64,000 nucleotides of DNA from Scleromatobacter humisilvae (GTDB lineage Bacteria; Pseudomonadota; Gammaproteobacteria; Burkholderiales; Burkholderiaceae_C): the NCBI RefSeq assembly GCF_023231945.1, contig NZ_JAJLJH010000001.1, forward strand, positions 434,001 to 498,000, written 5' to 3'. The translations under genes and the position numbers were made by a program. How positions within the stretch are numbered: position 1 is the first letter of the stretch; each line of letters opens with the position of its first letter. Positions 16,858 through 25,763 of this stretch are shown in pieces. Under the pieces are notes generated by a model. That model searched no databases. It saw only the letters and a program-made list of their open reading frames with translations, and was not told where the DNA came from.

Positions 16858-19265
16858 CACAGGCCTCGCTGGTCGGGATCGCCGGCGTGGCGATAGCGCG
16901 CCACGCGCGCGTCGACACGGGCCTTGAGCCGCCAGCGTCCGGCGTCGGTCAGCATGCGGCCGGCCCAGCGGAACACGTTGAACTCGCGCACCGTCGCGCG
17001 CAGGCTGGCCATGCGCGCGCGCTGCTCGGCCGCCGGCATCGTGGCCGCGCGGTGCAAGGCGTCGGCCGTCTCTTCCACGTGGTACGGGTTGACGATCAGC
17101 GCCTCGGTCATCTCGCGCGCCGCGCCGGCGAAGCGGCTGAGGATCAGCACGCCCTGCTCGTCGTCGCGCGCGGCGACGAACTCCTTGCTGACCAGGTTCA
17201 TGCCGTCGTGCAGGCTGGTGACGATGCACATGTCCGCTGCACGCAGCAGTTCGTTGACGGCGTGGCTGTCGTGGTGCTGCGCGAGCAGGTGCACCGGCTG
17301 GTAGCCGGGACGGCCGAAGCGCTCGTTGATGCGCAGCGTCAGGCGCTCGACGCGTTCCTGGAAGTTCTTGTACTCCTCGAGCGAGCTGCGCGTTGGCGCG
17401 GCCACCTGCACGAAGACGAAGCGGCCGATCCACTCGGCGTGCTTCTCCAGCAGGCGCTCCACCGCGTTGAGGCGCTCGAGGATGCCCTTGGTGTAGTCGA
17501 AGCGGTCGATGCCGACGGCCAGCGTCGTGTCGGGTTGCAGGCCCAGGCGCTCGCGCACGATGCGGCGCGCCTCGGGTACCGAGGGCCAGCTCGCGATCGT
17601 CGCGTCGGCGGGCCACTCGATCGAGATCGGGTAGGCCTCGACCAGCGTCTCGTCCTCGCGGAACGAGATCGTCGAATGCTCGTGCTCGATGCGCGCCTCG
17701 AGGAAGCGGTCGACCGTCTCGATGAAGTTCTTGCAGTGGAAGCGCGTGTGGAAGCCGAGGATCGTCGAGCCCAGCATGCCCTGCAGGATCTCGCGCCGCC
17801 ACGGGCAGATGCCGAACGACTCGGGGTTGGGCCAGGGGATGTGCCAGAACGTGAGGATGGTCGCGTTGGGCAGCTTCTCGCGCACCATCGCTGGCAGCAG
17901 CGCGAAGTGGTAGTCCTGCACCAGCACGATCGGATCCTCGCTGCGCGCCTCGGCCACGACGGCGTCGGCGAAGCGCTGGTTGACGGCCTTGTAGGCCTCC
18001 CAGTCCGACTCGCGGAACACCGGGCGCACGTGCGCCACGTGGCACAGCGGCCACAGGCCCTCGTTGGCGAAGCCGAAGTAGTAGCCCTGCTCCTCTTCGG
18101 CCGTCAGCCACAGGCGGCGCAGCTGGTAGTCGTCCTGGCCCGGCGGCACCGCGACGCGGTCGTTGGCGTCGACGACCTCGCGGTCGGCGTCGCCGCTGCC
18201 GTGCGCGATCCACGTGCCCGAGCAGGCGCGCATCACGGGCTCGACGGCGGTCACGAGTCCGCTGGCGGGGCGCTTGACGACGATCCTGCCGTCCTTGCCA
18301 TGCTCGTGGATGTAGGGCTCGCGGTTGGACACGACGATCACCTGGTCGCCGCGCAGCTGCGTCATCAGCAGCGCCTGCAGCCGCTCGGCGCTCCAGTCGG
18401 CCTCGGGGCCCTGCATGCGGCGGTACTCGTCCTCGAGGTCGCGCAGGCGCTCGCGCAGGTCGGCCGCGAAGGGCTGCAGCTCCACCGAGGTGGCGGACGA
18501 CGAGCCGGTCATCGGGCTGATGATGCCCTCGCCGCGCAGCAGCGCGCGCACGCCCAGCACCCAGCCGCGCCAGCTCAGCTGCGCCACCACCATCGTGATC
18601 AGCGCCATCACCAGGCCCAGCGCGGCGATCAGGCCGACGAGGTAGCGTCGCGTGTCCTGGCTGCGCTTCTCGATGAAGCTCAGGTCGTGCAGCAGCACGA
18701 GGCGGCCGACGGTCACCGGCGCGGTCTGCGCCGTGGCCTCCGACGCCGCCGCGGCCGCCGCGACGGCCACACCATTGTCTGCAGCGGACGCCCCGGCCGC
18801 CGGCGGCGCGCTCGCGACATCGCTCGCCGCGTCGGCGACGGCCACCGGATGCGGCTGGTCGATGACGTCGTGCATCGCCACGTGCACCGGGCCGCCATTG
18901 AGCATCAGCCGCGGGTCGCGCCGGGAGCTGATCTGCAGCGCGTCGAAGCAGTTCAGTTCCGTCGGGAACGCGGGCGTGCGCACGAGCATCTGGCCATCCG
19001 GGCTGCAGAGCCCGATGGCAAACAGGCGTTCGTCCTGCAGCGCGCGCTCGAACAGCTTCTCGAGCTGCTTCGGCCGGTTCGCGCGGATCGCCTCGACGAC
19101 GGAGTCGGACAACGCGTTGGCGACGACGGCGCCGCGGCTGTCAAGGTCGCGCGCGAACCAGCGCAGCGTGACGCCGTCGACCAGCGGCAGTACAAGATAG
19201 GCCGTGGCGATCACCACCGCGATCAGCGGCAGCAGGAAACGAAGTTGCAGCCGGATCGTCTGCAC
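16857..19265 (-). CDS. otsA: Trehalose-6-phosphate synthase fused to membrane sensor-like N-terminus
   Basis: Makes trehalose-6-phosphate from UDP-glucose and glucose-6-phosphate. Residues about 310-795 are the GT20 domain, with VIVVSNREPYIHEH, FWHIPWPNPESF, VGIDRFDYTKGILERL and DGMNLVSKEFVA, all active-site landmarks of OtsA. Unusually, about 300 residues precede it: a transmembrane helix (about 8-30), a periplasmic domain with an Ala-rich insert, a second helix (about 208-230) and a HAMP/coiled-coil-like linker. This is the layout of a receptor. GTG 19265 was chosen as start because an ATG at 19421 would overlap the divergent GH15 gene by 40 bases; this start is uncertain. Confidence 0.88.
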   Translation of the reverse strand: MQTIRLQLRFLLPLIAVVIATAYLVLPLVDGVTLRWFARDLDSRGAVVANALSDSVVEAIRANRPKQLEKLFERALQDERLFAIGLCSPDGQMLVRTPAFPTELNCFDALQISSRRDPRLMLNGGPVHVAMHDVIDQPHPVAVADAASDVASAPPAAGASAADNGVAVAAAAAASEATAQTAPVTVGRLVLLHDLSFIEKRSQDTRRYLVGLIAALGLVMALITMVVAQLSWRGWVLGVRALLRGEGIISPMTGSSSATSVELQPFAADLRERLRDLEDEYRRMQGPEADWSAERLQALLMTQLRGDQVIVVSNREPYIHEHGKDGRIVVKRPASGLVTAVEPVMRACSGTWIAHGSGDADREVVDANDRVAVPPGQDDYQLRRLWLTAEEEQGYYFGFANEGLWPLCHVAHVRPVFRESDWEAYKAVNQRFADAVVAEARSEDPIVLVQDYHFALLPAMVREKLPNATILTFWHIPWPNPESFGICPWRREILQGMLGSTILGFHTRFHCKNFIETVDRFLEARIEHEHSTISFREDETLVEAYPISIEWPADATIASWPSVPEARRIVRERLGLQPDTTLAVGIDRFDYTKGILERLNAVERLLEKHAEWIGRFVFVQVAAPTRSSLEEYKNFQERVERLTLRINERFGRPGYQPVHLLAQHHDSHAVNELLRAADMCIVTSLHDGMNLVSKEFVAARDDEQGVLILSRFAGAAREMTEALIVNPYHVEETADALHRAATMPAAEQRARMASLRATVREFNVFRWAGRMLTDAGRWRLKARVDARVARYRHAGDPDQRGL

Positions 19266-19381
19266 GATCGGCCAACGGAGGAAGGCAGGCCCGGCGCTTG
19301 CCGGCGGAACCAAAGTTCCAGCGTTTCTATCTTTGTTCAATGGACGATCCAATATCTGCAACGGAAGGCGCCCGGTAGAAC

Positions 19382-21205
19382 ATGAGCAATCCCTCCGTCG
19401 TTTCGAATGCGCCGGCCGCATCGCTGGATCTGGCGATGATCGGCAACTGCGCCATCAGTGCATTGGTCGATGCCACGGCCCACGTGGTGTGGTGTTGCAT
19501 GCCGCGCTTCGACAGCACGCCCGTGTTCGACGCGTTGCTGCAATCAGCAAACGGTGTACCCGAGTCCGGCGCAATGACAATAGAGATCGAGGGCATGGCG
19601 CGCCACGAGCAGTCCTACGACCACGGCACCGCCATCCTGCGTACCAGGATGTGGGATGCACAGGGACAGTGCGTGGAGGTGGTCGACTTCGCGCCGCGCT
19701 TCGTCACGCGCGACCGCGTCTTCCGGCCGGCGCAGCTCGTCCGACGCATCCGCCCGTTATCCGGCCGCCCGCGCGTGCGCGTGACGGTGCGCCCGCACGG
19801 CGGCTGGGGCGCCGAGCCGCCGCAGGTCACGCGCGGCAGCCACCACGTGCGCTTCGTGATGCCCGAGATCACGCTGCGCCTGAACACGAGCGTGCCCATC
19901 ACCTACCTGATGGACGGCACGTGGTTCGCGCTCGATCGCGAGATGAGCCTGTTCCTCGGCGCCGACGAGACCATGGCCGGCGCGATCGACGACACCGCGC
20001 GCGAGTTCGAGGACCAGACCTCGCTGATGTGGCGCCACTGGACGCACCGCCTGGCCGTGCCGCTCGAATACCAGGACGCCGTCATCCGCGCGGCCATCAC
20101 GCTGAAGCTGTGCCAGTACGAGGAGACCGGCGCGATCGTCGCGGCGATGACCACGAGCCTGCCGGAAGCGCCGAACAGCGGCCGCAACTGGGACTACCGT
20201 TTCTGCTGGCTGCGCGACGCCTTCTTCGTCGTGCGCGCCCTCAACGGCCTGGCCGAGGTCGGCACGATGGAGAAGTACCTCGGCTGGCTCACCAACGTGC
20301 TGCACAAGGAGGCCGGCTCCGGCCATGTGCAGCCGCTTTACGGCATCGGGCTGGAGCGCGAGCTCACCGAGTCCTTCGTCACGCAGGCGCAGGGCTATCG
20401 CGGCATGGGGCCGGTGCGCATCGGCAACCAGGCGCACGAGCACTTCCAGCACGACACCTACGGCAACATCATCCTCGCGTCGGCGCAGTCCTTCCACGAC
20501 CATCGCCTGTTCCGGCGCGGCGACGCGTCCGACTTCGCGGCGCTGGAGACGATGGGCGAACAGGCCTGGCGCCTGCACGACCAGCCCGACGCCGGCATCT
20601 GGGAACTGCGCACGCGCGCACGCATCCACACGTCGTCATCGCTGATGTGCTGGGCCGCGTGCGACCGCCTCGCCCACATCGCGGCCAGTCTCGCACTCGG
20701 CGAGCGAGCCGCGTTCTGGCGCGACCGCGCCGACGTGATCCGCAGCAAGATCCTGCAGTACGCGTGGAGCGAGAAGCGCAACGCCTACGCCGAGAGCTTC
20801 GGCGGCAGCGAGCTCGACGCCAGCGTGCTGCTGATGGGCGAGGTCGGCTTCGTGCCGCCGAGCGATCCGCGCTTCATAGCCACCGTCGAGGCGATGGAGC
20901 GGACGCTTTGCGACGGCCACTTCATGCGCCGCTACGAGGCGGCCGACGACTTCGGCAAGCCGGAGACGACCTTCAACATCTGCTCGTTCTGGCGCGTCGA
21001 CGCGCTTGCCCGCATCGGCCGCCGCGACGAGGCGCGCGAGGCCTTCGAGGCGCTGCTCGCGCGCCGCAACCCGCTGGGCATCCTCAGCGAGGACATGAAC
21101 CCGGACACCGGCGAGCTGTGGGGCAACTTCCCGCAGACATATTCGATGGTGGGCATCATCCACGGCGCGCTGCGGCTGTCGGCACCGTGGGATTCGGTGG
21201 TCTGA
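19382..21205 (+). CDS. Glycoside hydrolase family 15 protein (trehalase/glucoamylase-like)
   Basis: A 607-residue cytoplasmic (alpha/alpha)6-barrel hydrolase of GH15, which includes glucoamylases and trehalases. Landmarks are the N-terminal MIGNCAISALVDATAHVVWC, NWDYRFCWLRDAFF, GIWELRTRARIHTSSS (candidate general acid Glu) and GNFPQTYSMVG near the end with an upstream Glu. It is divergent from otsA/otsB, so trehalose breakdown is the likely job. A role in alpha-glucan turnover cannot be excluded. Confidence 0.85.
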   Translation: MSNPSVVSNAPAASLDLAMIGNCAISALVDATAHVVWCCMPRFDSTPVFDALLQSANGVPESGAMTIEIEGMARHEQSYDHGTAILRTRMWDAQGQCVEVVDFAPRFVTRDRVFRPAQLVRRIRPLSGRPRVRVTVRPHGGWGAEPPQVTRGSHHVRFVMPEITLRLNTSVPITYLMDGTWFALDREMSLFLGADETMAGAIDDTAREFEDQTSLMWRHWTHRLAVPLEYQDAVIRAAITLKLCQYEETGAIVAAMTTSLPEAPNSGRNWDYRFCWLRDAFFVVRALNGLAEVGTMEKYLGWLTNVLHKEAGSGHVQPLYGIGLERELTESFVTQAQGYRGMGPVRIGNQAHEHFQHDTYGNIILASAQSFHDHRLFRRGDASDFAALETMGEQAWRLHDQPDAGIWELRTRARIHTSSSLMCWAACDRLAHIAASLALGERAAFWRDRADVIRSKILQYAWSEKRNAYAESFGGSELDASVLLMGEVGFVPPSDPRFIATVEAMERTLCDGHFMRRYEAADDFGKPETTFNICSFWRVDALARIGRRDEAREAFEALLARRNPLGILSEDMNPDTGELWGNFPQTYSMVGIIHGALRLSAPWDSVV

Positions 21206-21211
21206 GACGGC

Positions 21212-21697
21212 TCAGTGCGCCGCGGCCTCGCGCGGCTTGCGCGCGACGATCTTGATCTCCGTGATGCCGTTGTCCGGGATCAGCCGCGACACCTGGATTG
21301 CCGTCCACGTCGGATACGGCGGCTTGATGTACTGGCTCTTGACGGCCACGATCGCCGGCATCTGCGTCGTGAGGTCGGTGTGGAAGCTGGTGATGTCGAT
21401 GACATCGTCCCACGACACGCCGGCGTCTCGCAGGATGCCGCCGAGGCGCTCGAAGGCGCGCACGTAACCGGCGCGCAGGTCGGTCTCGCCGGCGCGCACG
21501 CCCGCGACGACCCCCGACAGCGTCACCATGTCGCCGCTCACCACGGCGCTGGCGTAGCCCCACTCCTGCTGGTAGCGCAGCTCCGCCGGATCCGTCGCCA
21601 TGACGACGCGGGCCTCCTGGCGCGCGCCGGCATGGGCCGAATGCGCCAACGTCAACAGCAGGGGCAACAGGCCGGCGGCCAAGGAACGAACTCTCAT
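21212..21697 (-). CDS. Exported RidA-family protein
   Basis: A 161-residue protein of the RidA/YjgF/Rid superfamily, whose well-known members hydrolyse reactive enamine/imine intermediates. Core segments are YASAVVSGDMVTLSGVVAG, AFERLGGILRDAGVSWDDVI and PPYPTWTAIQVSRLIPDNGI. Unlike canonical RidA it has a signal peptide (residues 1-24, ending AHAG), so it works outside the cytoplasm. The usual Arg that binds the keto-acid carboxylate is not evident at the PxRxA position (PYPTWTAIQV here), so a different activity is likely. Confidence 0.8.
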   Translation of the reverse strand: MRVRSLAAGLLPLLLTLAHSAHAGARQEARVVMATDPAELRYQQEWGYASAVVSGDMVTLSGVVAGVRAGETDLRAGYVRAFERLGGILRDAGVSWDDVIDITSFHTDLTTQMPAIVAVKSQYIKPPYPTWTAIQVSRLIPDNGITEIKIVARKPREAAAH

Positions 21698-21916
21698 CGG
21701 GGCCTCCAAACGTGGTGGTGGTCGCGATGCTAGCGACGCGCGCCGTCCACGGCTCGCCGAGATCCGCGCAGGAGGTGCGAGCGGCGGTTCTGCGGCGTCG
21801 AGCGGCGGGTTCGCGCGCACGCCCCCCGCGTTCGAACGACCCGCTAGGGATACTTTCGGCCGGCATGGCGGCAAACACTGGGGCCGCCCAGAACGTCGCC
21901 TGCAAGGAGTCCCGCC

Positions 21917-23059
21917 ATGGCCGACAACCATCCGCCCTTCGATCCCACCACGGGCACCACGCCCATCACCCTGCCGACGCAGGATCCGTGCTGCCAGAGC
22001 CCGTGCGATCCCGCGTGGCGCACGAAATCCACGTGCATCGTCTTCAACGAGACGCGCAGCGTGACGCTGCCGATCGGCGCCGACGCCGCCGGCGCGTTCG
22101 CGCCCGGCCGCATCGTCGTCACCGTCACCTACGCGCACTCGCTGTGCCTGATCGGCAAGCAGCACGGCGGCCTGGCCTACACGCTGACGCTGCTGCCCGG
22201 CGAGAAGATGAACCTGTTCCAGAGCGACCGCTATCGCCGCACCACGTCGGAGACCGAGCGCTTCTCGGTGCAGACCACCTTCTCGCAGTTCGTCTCCGCG
22301 GTGCACCAGCAGCAGAACAGCAAGGATTCGAGCGCGCTGCAGCAGGTGCTCAAGAGCCAGACCAACAGCAGCGACGTCGGCGGCGGCGGCGGCATCAACC
22401 TCGGCATCTTCAGCCTCGGCGGCAGTGGCGGCTCGAGCTCGTCGTCGAGCTCGAGCTCGCTCGACAGCCTCGCCACGCAGTCCGCCTCGAGCGATTTCGT
22501 GTCGACGGCGCAGCAGGCCTCGCAATACACGGACCTGCAGCGCTCGATCACGATCAGCAGCTACGAGGACTCGGAGACCGTCTCCACCACGCAGCGCACG
22601 CTGGTCAACAACAACCGCTGCTTCGCGGTGACCTACTTCGTGCGCAAGGTCGTCGACGTCTACCAGAGCGGCACGCGGGTGGTGGCGGTCACGTTCCAGG
22701 TGTTCGAGGGCAACTTCGTGTCGCCCGTGCTGACGCCGGCGCAGGTCGGCCAGCTTCCCCCCGCGCTGCAGCAGCAGGTGGAGGCCGCGCTCAAGGGCCT
22801 GCCGCCGGTCGGCGAGACGACGCCGCATCCGACGCTGGTCACCGTGCCGACCGACGGCGTGGTCTACGACCCGGAGCTCGCGCACTGCTGCGCGCAGGAT
22901 CCCGAGCTGGAGCTCGCCGACCGCATCCGCCTCGAGCGCGAGCAGGCCGAGGCCCAGCACATCGGACTCGAGGTGCAGCTGATGGCGCTCGAGGTGCAGC
23001 GCCGGCAGGCCTTGCTGGCGGCCGGCACGCTGGATCCGTTCGAGGCGGCGCCGGCCTGA
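21917..23059 (+). CDS. Unrecognised Gly/Ser-rich protein
   Basis: A 380-residue protein with no family I recognise and no signal peptide. It has paired cysteines near both ends (DPCCQSPCDP at about 23 and AHCCAQDP at about 322), a beta-rich N-terminal part, a Gly5 stretch and a run of nine serines (about residues 155-185), a Ser/Thr-rich centre, and a Leu/Glu-rich coiled-coil-like C-terminus. AAGGAG at 21904-21909 sits 7 bases before the ATG. The Ser run is encoded by GAGCTC-type repeats around 22435-22460. It could be a surface or particle-associated protein. Confidence 0.55.
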   Translation: MADNHPPFDPTTGTTPITLPTQDPCCQSPCDPAWRTKSTCIVFNETRSVTLPIGADAAGAFAPGRIVVTVTYAHSLCLIGKQHGGLAYTLTLLPGEKMNLFQSDRYRRTTSETERFSVQTTFSQFVSAVHQQQNSKDSSALQQVLKSQTNSSDVGGGGGINLGIFSLGGSGGSSSSSSSSSLDSLATQSASSDFVSTAQQASQYTDLQRSITISSYEDSETVSTTQRTLVNNNRCFAVTYFVRKVVDVYQSGTRVVAVTFQVFEGNFVSPVLTPAQVGQLPPALQQQVEAALKGLPPVGETTPHPTLVTVPTDGVVYDPELAHCCAQDPELELADRIRLEREQAEAQHIGLEVQLMALEVQRRQALLAAGTLDPFEAAPA

Positions 23060-23186
23060 GCCCGCGGCCGAGCGTGGCCCGGGCGGCCCCGGCACCGCGA
23101 TTGCCCAGGGGGTTCGTCACCTGACCATTCCGGCGGCGACCCGGCAACTCCTGCCCGGGCGCCGTTGCCCCAACAAGGACACGCTC

Positions 23187-23777
23187 ATGCAAACCGCCCG
23201 TCTCATCTCCCTCATCGCGCTCGCCGCGTCCGCCGCGCTCGCCGGCTGCTCGACCACCGCCAGCGTCACCAAGCCGGCCGAAGGCGGCGGCCCCAGCACG
23301 GCCGAATCGCGCCACGCGGTCGACGCCAGCTACCAGGAGACGCTGGACCGCCTCTACGCCGGCACGCCCGGCAGCCGCGAGCTGGTGGCCAAGGCGCGCG
23401 GCGTGCTCGTCTTCCCGCGCGTGATCTCGGCCGGCCTCGTCGTCGGCGGCGCCTACGGCGAAGGCCAGTTGCGCGAGCACGGCCACGTCGAAGGCTACTA
23501 CCGCACGACGACCGGCTCGGTGGGCTGGCAGATCGGCGCGCAGTCGCGCGCGCTGGTGTTCCTGTTCATGAGCGAGGACGCGCTGCAGCGCTTCAAGGCC
23601 GGCCACGGCTGGTCGGGCGGCGTCGACGCCTCCGTCGCGGTGCTGACCGTCGGCGCCAACGGCGCGCTTGATGCAAGTGCCTCGCAGGCGCCCACCGTGG
23701 CCTTCGTGCTGACCAACGCCGGCCTGATGGCGGGCGCGACGCTGGAAGGCACCAAGGTCACGCGCATCGACGAATAA
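23187..23777 (+). CDS. YSC84/SYLF-domain lipoprotein
   Basis: A 196-residue lipoprotein. The signal ends in the lipobox LAGC (about residues 19-22). The rest is a SYLF (YSC84-like) lipid-binding domain: LVAKARGVLVFPRVISAGLV, GGAYGEGQL, GSVGWQIGAQSRALVFLFMS and the closing GLMAGATLEGTKVTRI. In bacteria such proteins sit in the periplasm facing a membrane; exact role unknown. AAGGAC lies ahead of the ATG. Confidence 0.88.
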   Translation: MQTARLISLIALAASAALAGCSTTASVTKPAEGGGPSTAESRHAVDASYQETLDRLYAGTPGSRELVAKARGVLVFPRVISAGLVVGGAYGEGQLREHGHVEGYYRTTTGSVGWQIGAQSRALVFLFMSEDALQRFKAGHGWSGGVDASVAVLTVGANGALDASASQAPTVAFVLTNAGLMAGATLEGTKVTRIDE

Positions 23778-23876
23778 GGCATGCCCTTTCCGGCATGGCG
23801 GGCGTTCGATTTCCGATCCCTGCCATGTCGTTCGTTGCGACAGAATCGCCGCTGCCTTCACCACAGCCAGCGCGCG

Positions 23877-24926
23877 ATGACCTATTCCGCCGAACCCGAA
23901 CGTTATGACGGCCGCATGCCTTACCGCTCCTGCGGCCGCAGCGGCCTCAAGCTGCCCGCGCTCTCGCTGGGCCTGTGGCACAACTTCGGCGACACGACGC
24001 CGATGGCGACGCAGCGCGAGATGCTGCGCGCCGCCTTCGACCTCGGCATCACGCATTTCGACCTCGCCAACAACTACGGCCCGCCCTACGGCAGCGCCGA
24101 GACCAACTTCGGCGAGCACCTGCGGCGCGACTTCCGCCCCTACCGCGACGAGCTGCTGATCTCCAGCAAGGCCGGCTGGGACATGTGGCCCGGCCCCTAC
24201 GGCCAGGGCGGCGGCTCGCGCAAGTACGTGCTGGCCAGCCTCGACCAGAGCCTGAAGCGCATGGGCCTGGACTACGTCGACATCTTCTATTCGCACCGCT
24301 TCGACCCCGACACGCCGCTCGAGGAGACGATGGGCGCGCTCGCGAGCGCCGTGCAGCAGGGCAAGGCGCTGTACGTGGGCATCAGCAGCTATTCGGCCGG
24401 CAAGACGCGCGAGGCCGCGGCGATCCTCAAGACGATGGGCGTGCCGCTGCTGATCCACCAGCCTTCGTACAGCCTGCTCAATCGCTGGGTGGAGGAAGAC
24501 CTGTTGAATGCCCTCGGCGACACCGGCGCCGGCGGCATCGCCTTCAGCCCGCTCGCTCAGGGCCTGCTGACCGACAAGTACCTGGACGGCGTGCCCGCCG
24601 ACGCCCGCATCAACCGGCCCGGCGGCGGCTCGCTCAAGTCCGAGCATCTGAGTGCGCAGAACCTGGCGCACGTGCGCGCGCTGAACGATCTCGCGCGCTC
24701 GCGCGGCCAGTCGCTGGCGCAGATGGCCGTCGCCTGGGTGCTGCGCGACGCGCGCGTCACGTCGGCGCTGATCGGCGCGAGCCGTCCGGCGCAGATCGCC
24801 GAGCTCGCCGGCGCGGTCAAGCGGCTGGACTTCTCGCCTGAGGAACTCGCGGCCATCGACCAGCACGCCGTCGACGGCGGCATCAACCTCTGGCAGAAGC
24901 CGTCGACGGACCAGCGCCCCGGCTAG
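23877..24926 (+). CDS. gpr: Aldo/keto reductase, YghZ/Gpr type
   Basis: A 349-residue NADPH-dependent reductase close to E. coli YghZ, which reduces L-glyceraldehyde-3-phosphate and methylglyoxal. Conserved parts include MPYRSCGRSGLKLPALSLGL, the catalytic Asp/Tyr in FDLANNYGPPYG, Lys in LISSKAGWDMWPGPYG and His in IFYSHRFDPDTPLEET, plus SRKYVLASLDQSLKRMGLDY. ATG 23877 gives the usual N-terminus. Its stop overlaps that of the convergent TetR gene by 4 bases. Confidence 0.87.
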   Translation: MTYSAEPERYDGRMPYRSCGRSGLKLPALSLGLWHNFGDTTPMATQREMLRAAFDLGITHFDLANNYGPPYGSAETNFGEHLRRDFRPYRDELLISSKAGWDMWPGPYGQGGGSRKYVLASLDQSLKRMGLDYVDIFYSHRFDPDTPLEETMGALASAVQQGKALYVGISSYSAGKTREAAAILKTMGVPLLIHQPSYSLLNRWVEEDLLNALGDTGAGGIAFSPLAQGLLTDKYLDGVPADARINRPGGGSLKSEHLSAQNLAHVRALNDLARSRGQSLAQMAVAWVLRDARVTSALIGASRPAQIAELAGAVKRLDFSPEELAAIDQHAVDGGINLWQKPSTDQRPG

Positions 24927-25642
24927 GACTTCGCCTTCGCGCGCCGGCGCGCCGCGGCCGGCGGCGTCCGCGGGCCGTCGCGCAGGCAGCTGGCCATCGC
25001 GTCCAGCATCAACTCGATGAAGGCCGGACGCAGCACGTCGGCCGACGTCCACGGGTAGCGCCGGTTGACCAGCCGCGCGTGCAGGTAGCCGCTGACCATC
25101 ATGAAGCGGATGTCGCTCGCCAGCTTGGCATGCGCGGGGTCGCCGCCGGTCTGCGCGGCCAGGGCGCGGCTGGCGTCGAGCGAGGCGTCGAGCACGTCGG
25201 TGTAGATCGGCAGCGACGCCAGCGTGCGCTGCTCGTCGCCCTGCGTCGTCTGCTCGGTCATGTAGACCAGGCGGTAGTGCTGCGGATTGGCCTCCCAGTA
25301 GTCGATGAAGGCGTCGACCTGGGCGCGGATGCGCTCGCGGGCGTCGGTCACGCCGCGCGACGCCGCGAGCATCTGCTGCCAGGCGGCGCTCAGCACGTGC
25401 TGCCAGATCCCGCGCAGCAGGTGGCCCTTGTCCTCGAAATAGCGGTACGGCGTCATCGCCGAGATGCCCACCTGCGTGGCGACGGCACGCATCGTCACGG
25501 CCTCGAGGCCGCCCTCGATGAACAGCGACAACGCCGCGGAAAGGAGCTCGTCGCGCAGGCGGTCGGCGTCGGCTTCGCTGCCGCGGCGCACGCGGGGGCG
25601 CGCGGCGGCGGCGCGGGTCGGGGAAGGCTTCCTGGTTGGCAT
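24923..25642 (-). CDS. TetR-family transcriptional regulator
   Basis: A 239-residue repressor. The DNA-binding helix-turn-helix spans about residues 30-75 (ALSLFIEGGLEAVTMRAVAT, GISAMTPYRYFEDKGHLL). The C-terminal ligand domain has the TetR_C pattern seen in WHG-type members (HYRLVYMTEQTTQGD). N- and C-termini are Arg/Ala/Pro-rich. A palindrome just upstream (25667-25696) is its probable own operator, shared with the divergent chemoreceptor gene. Confidence 0.88.
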   Translation of the reverse strand: MPTRKPSPTRAAAARPRVRRGSEADADRLRDELLSAALSLFIEGGLEAVTMRAVATQVGISAMTPYRYFEDKGHLLRGIWQHVLSAAWQQMLAASRGVTDARERIRAQVDAFIDYWEANPQHYRLVYMTEQTTQGDEQRTLASLPIYTDVLDASLDASRALAAQTGGDPAHAKLASDIRFMMVSGYLHARLVNRRYPWTSADVLRPAFIELMLDAMASCLRDGPRTPPAAARRRAKAKS

Positions 25643-25666
25643 GCTGCCATCTTAACCTTGTTGTGT

Positions 25667-25696
25667 ACGTGTAAATAGACGTGTATATTTACGCGT
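25667..25696. promoter_or_regulatory. Palindromic operator between TetR gene and chemoreceptor
   Basis: ACGTGTAAATA (25667-25677) faces TATTTACGCGT (25686-25696) as an inverted repeat with one mismatch and an 8-base centre. It lies 25 bases upstream of the TetR start and 67 bases upstream of the chemoreceptor start, in the most AT-rich stretch of the neighbourhood, so it also overlaps likely promoter elements. Size and symmetry suit a TetR dimer pair. Confidence 0.65.
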
Positions 25697-25763
25697 AAAT
25701 TCAGCTTTGGGAATGGCCGGGCTGGACGATAAACACCACATCGCTCCAAACGAAAGCCTCGCC

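Noticed and set aside
16887-19385. 832-codon plus-strand open frame
   Set aside because: Antisense to otsA/otsB, whose domains are unmistakable; the frame has no family features.
22435-22460. GAGCTC/TCGTCG repeats as a possible microsatellite or CRISPR-like array
   Set aside because: It is a short in-frame serine tract inside a coding region, with no spacers.
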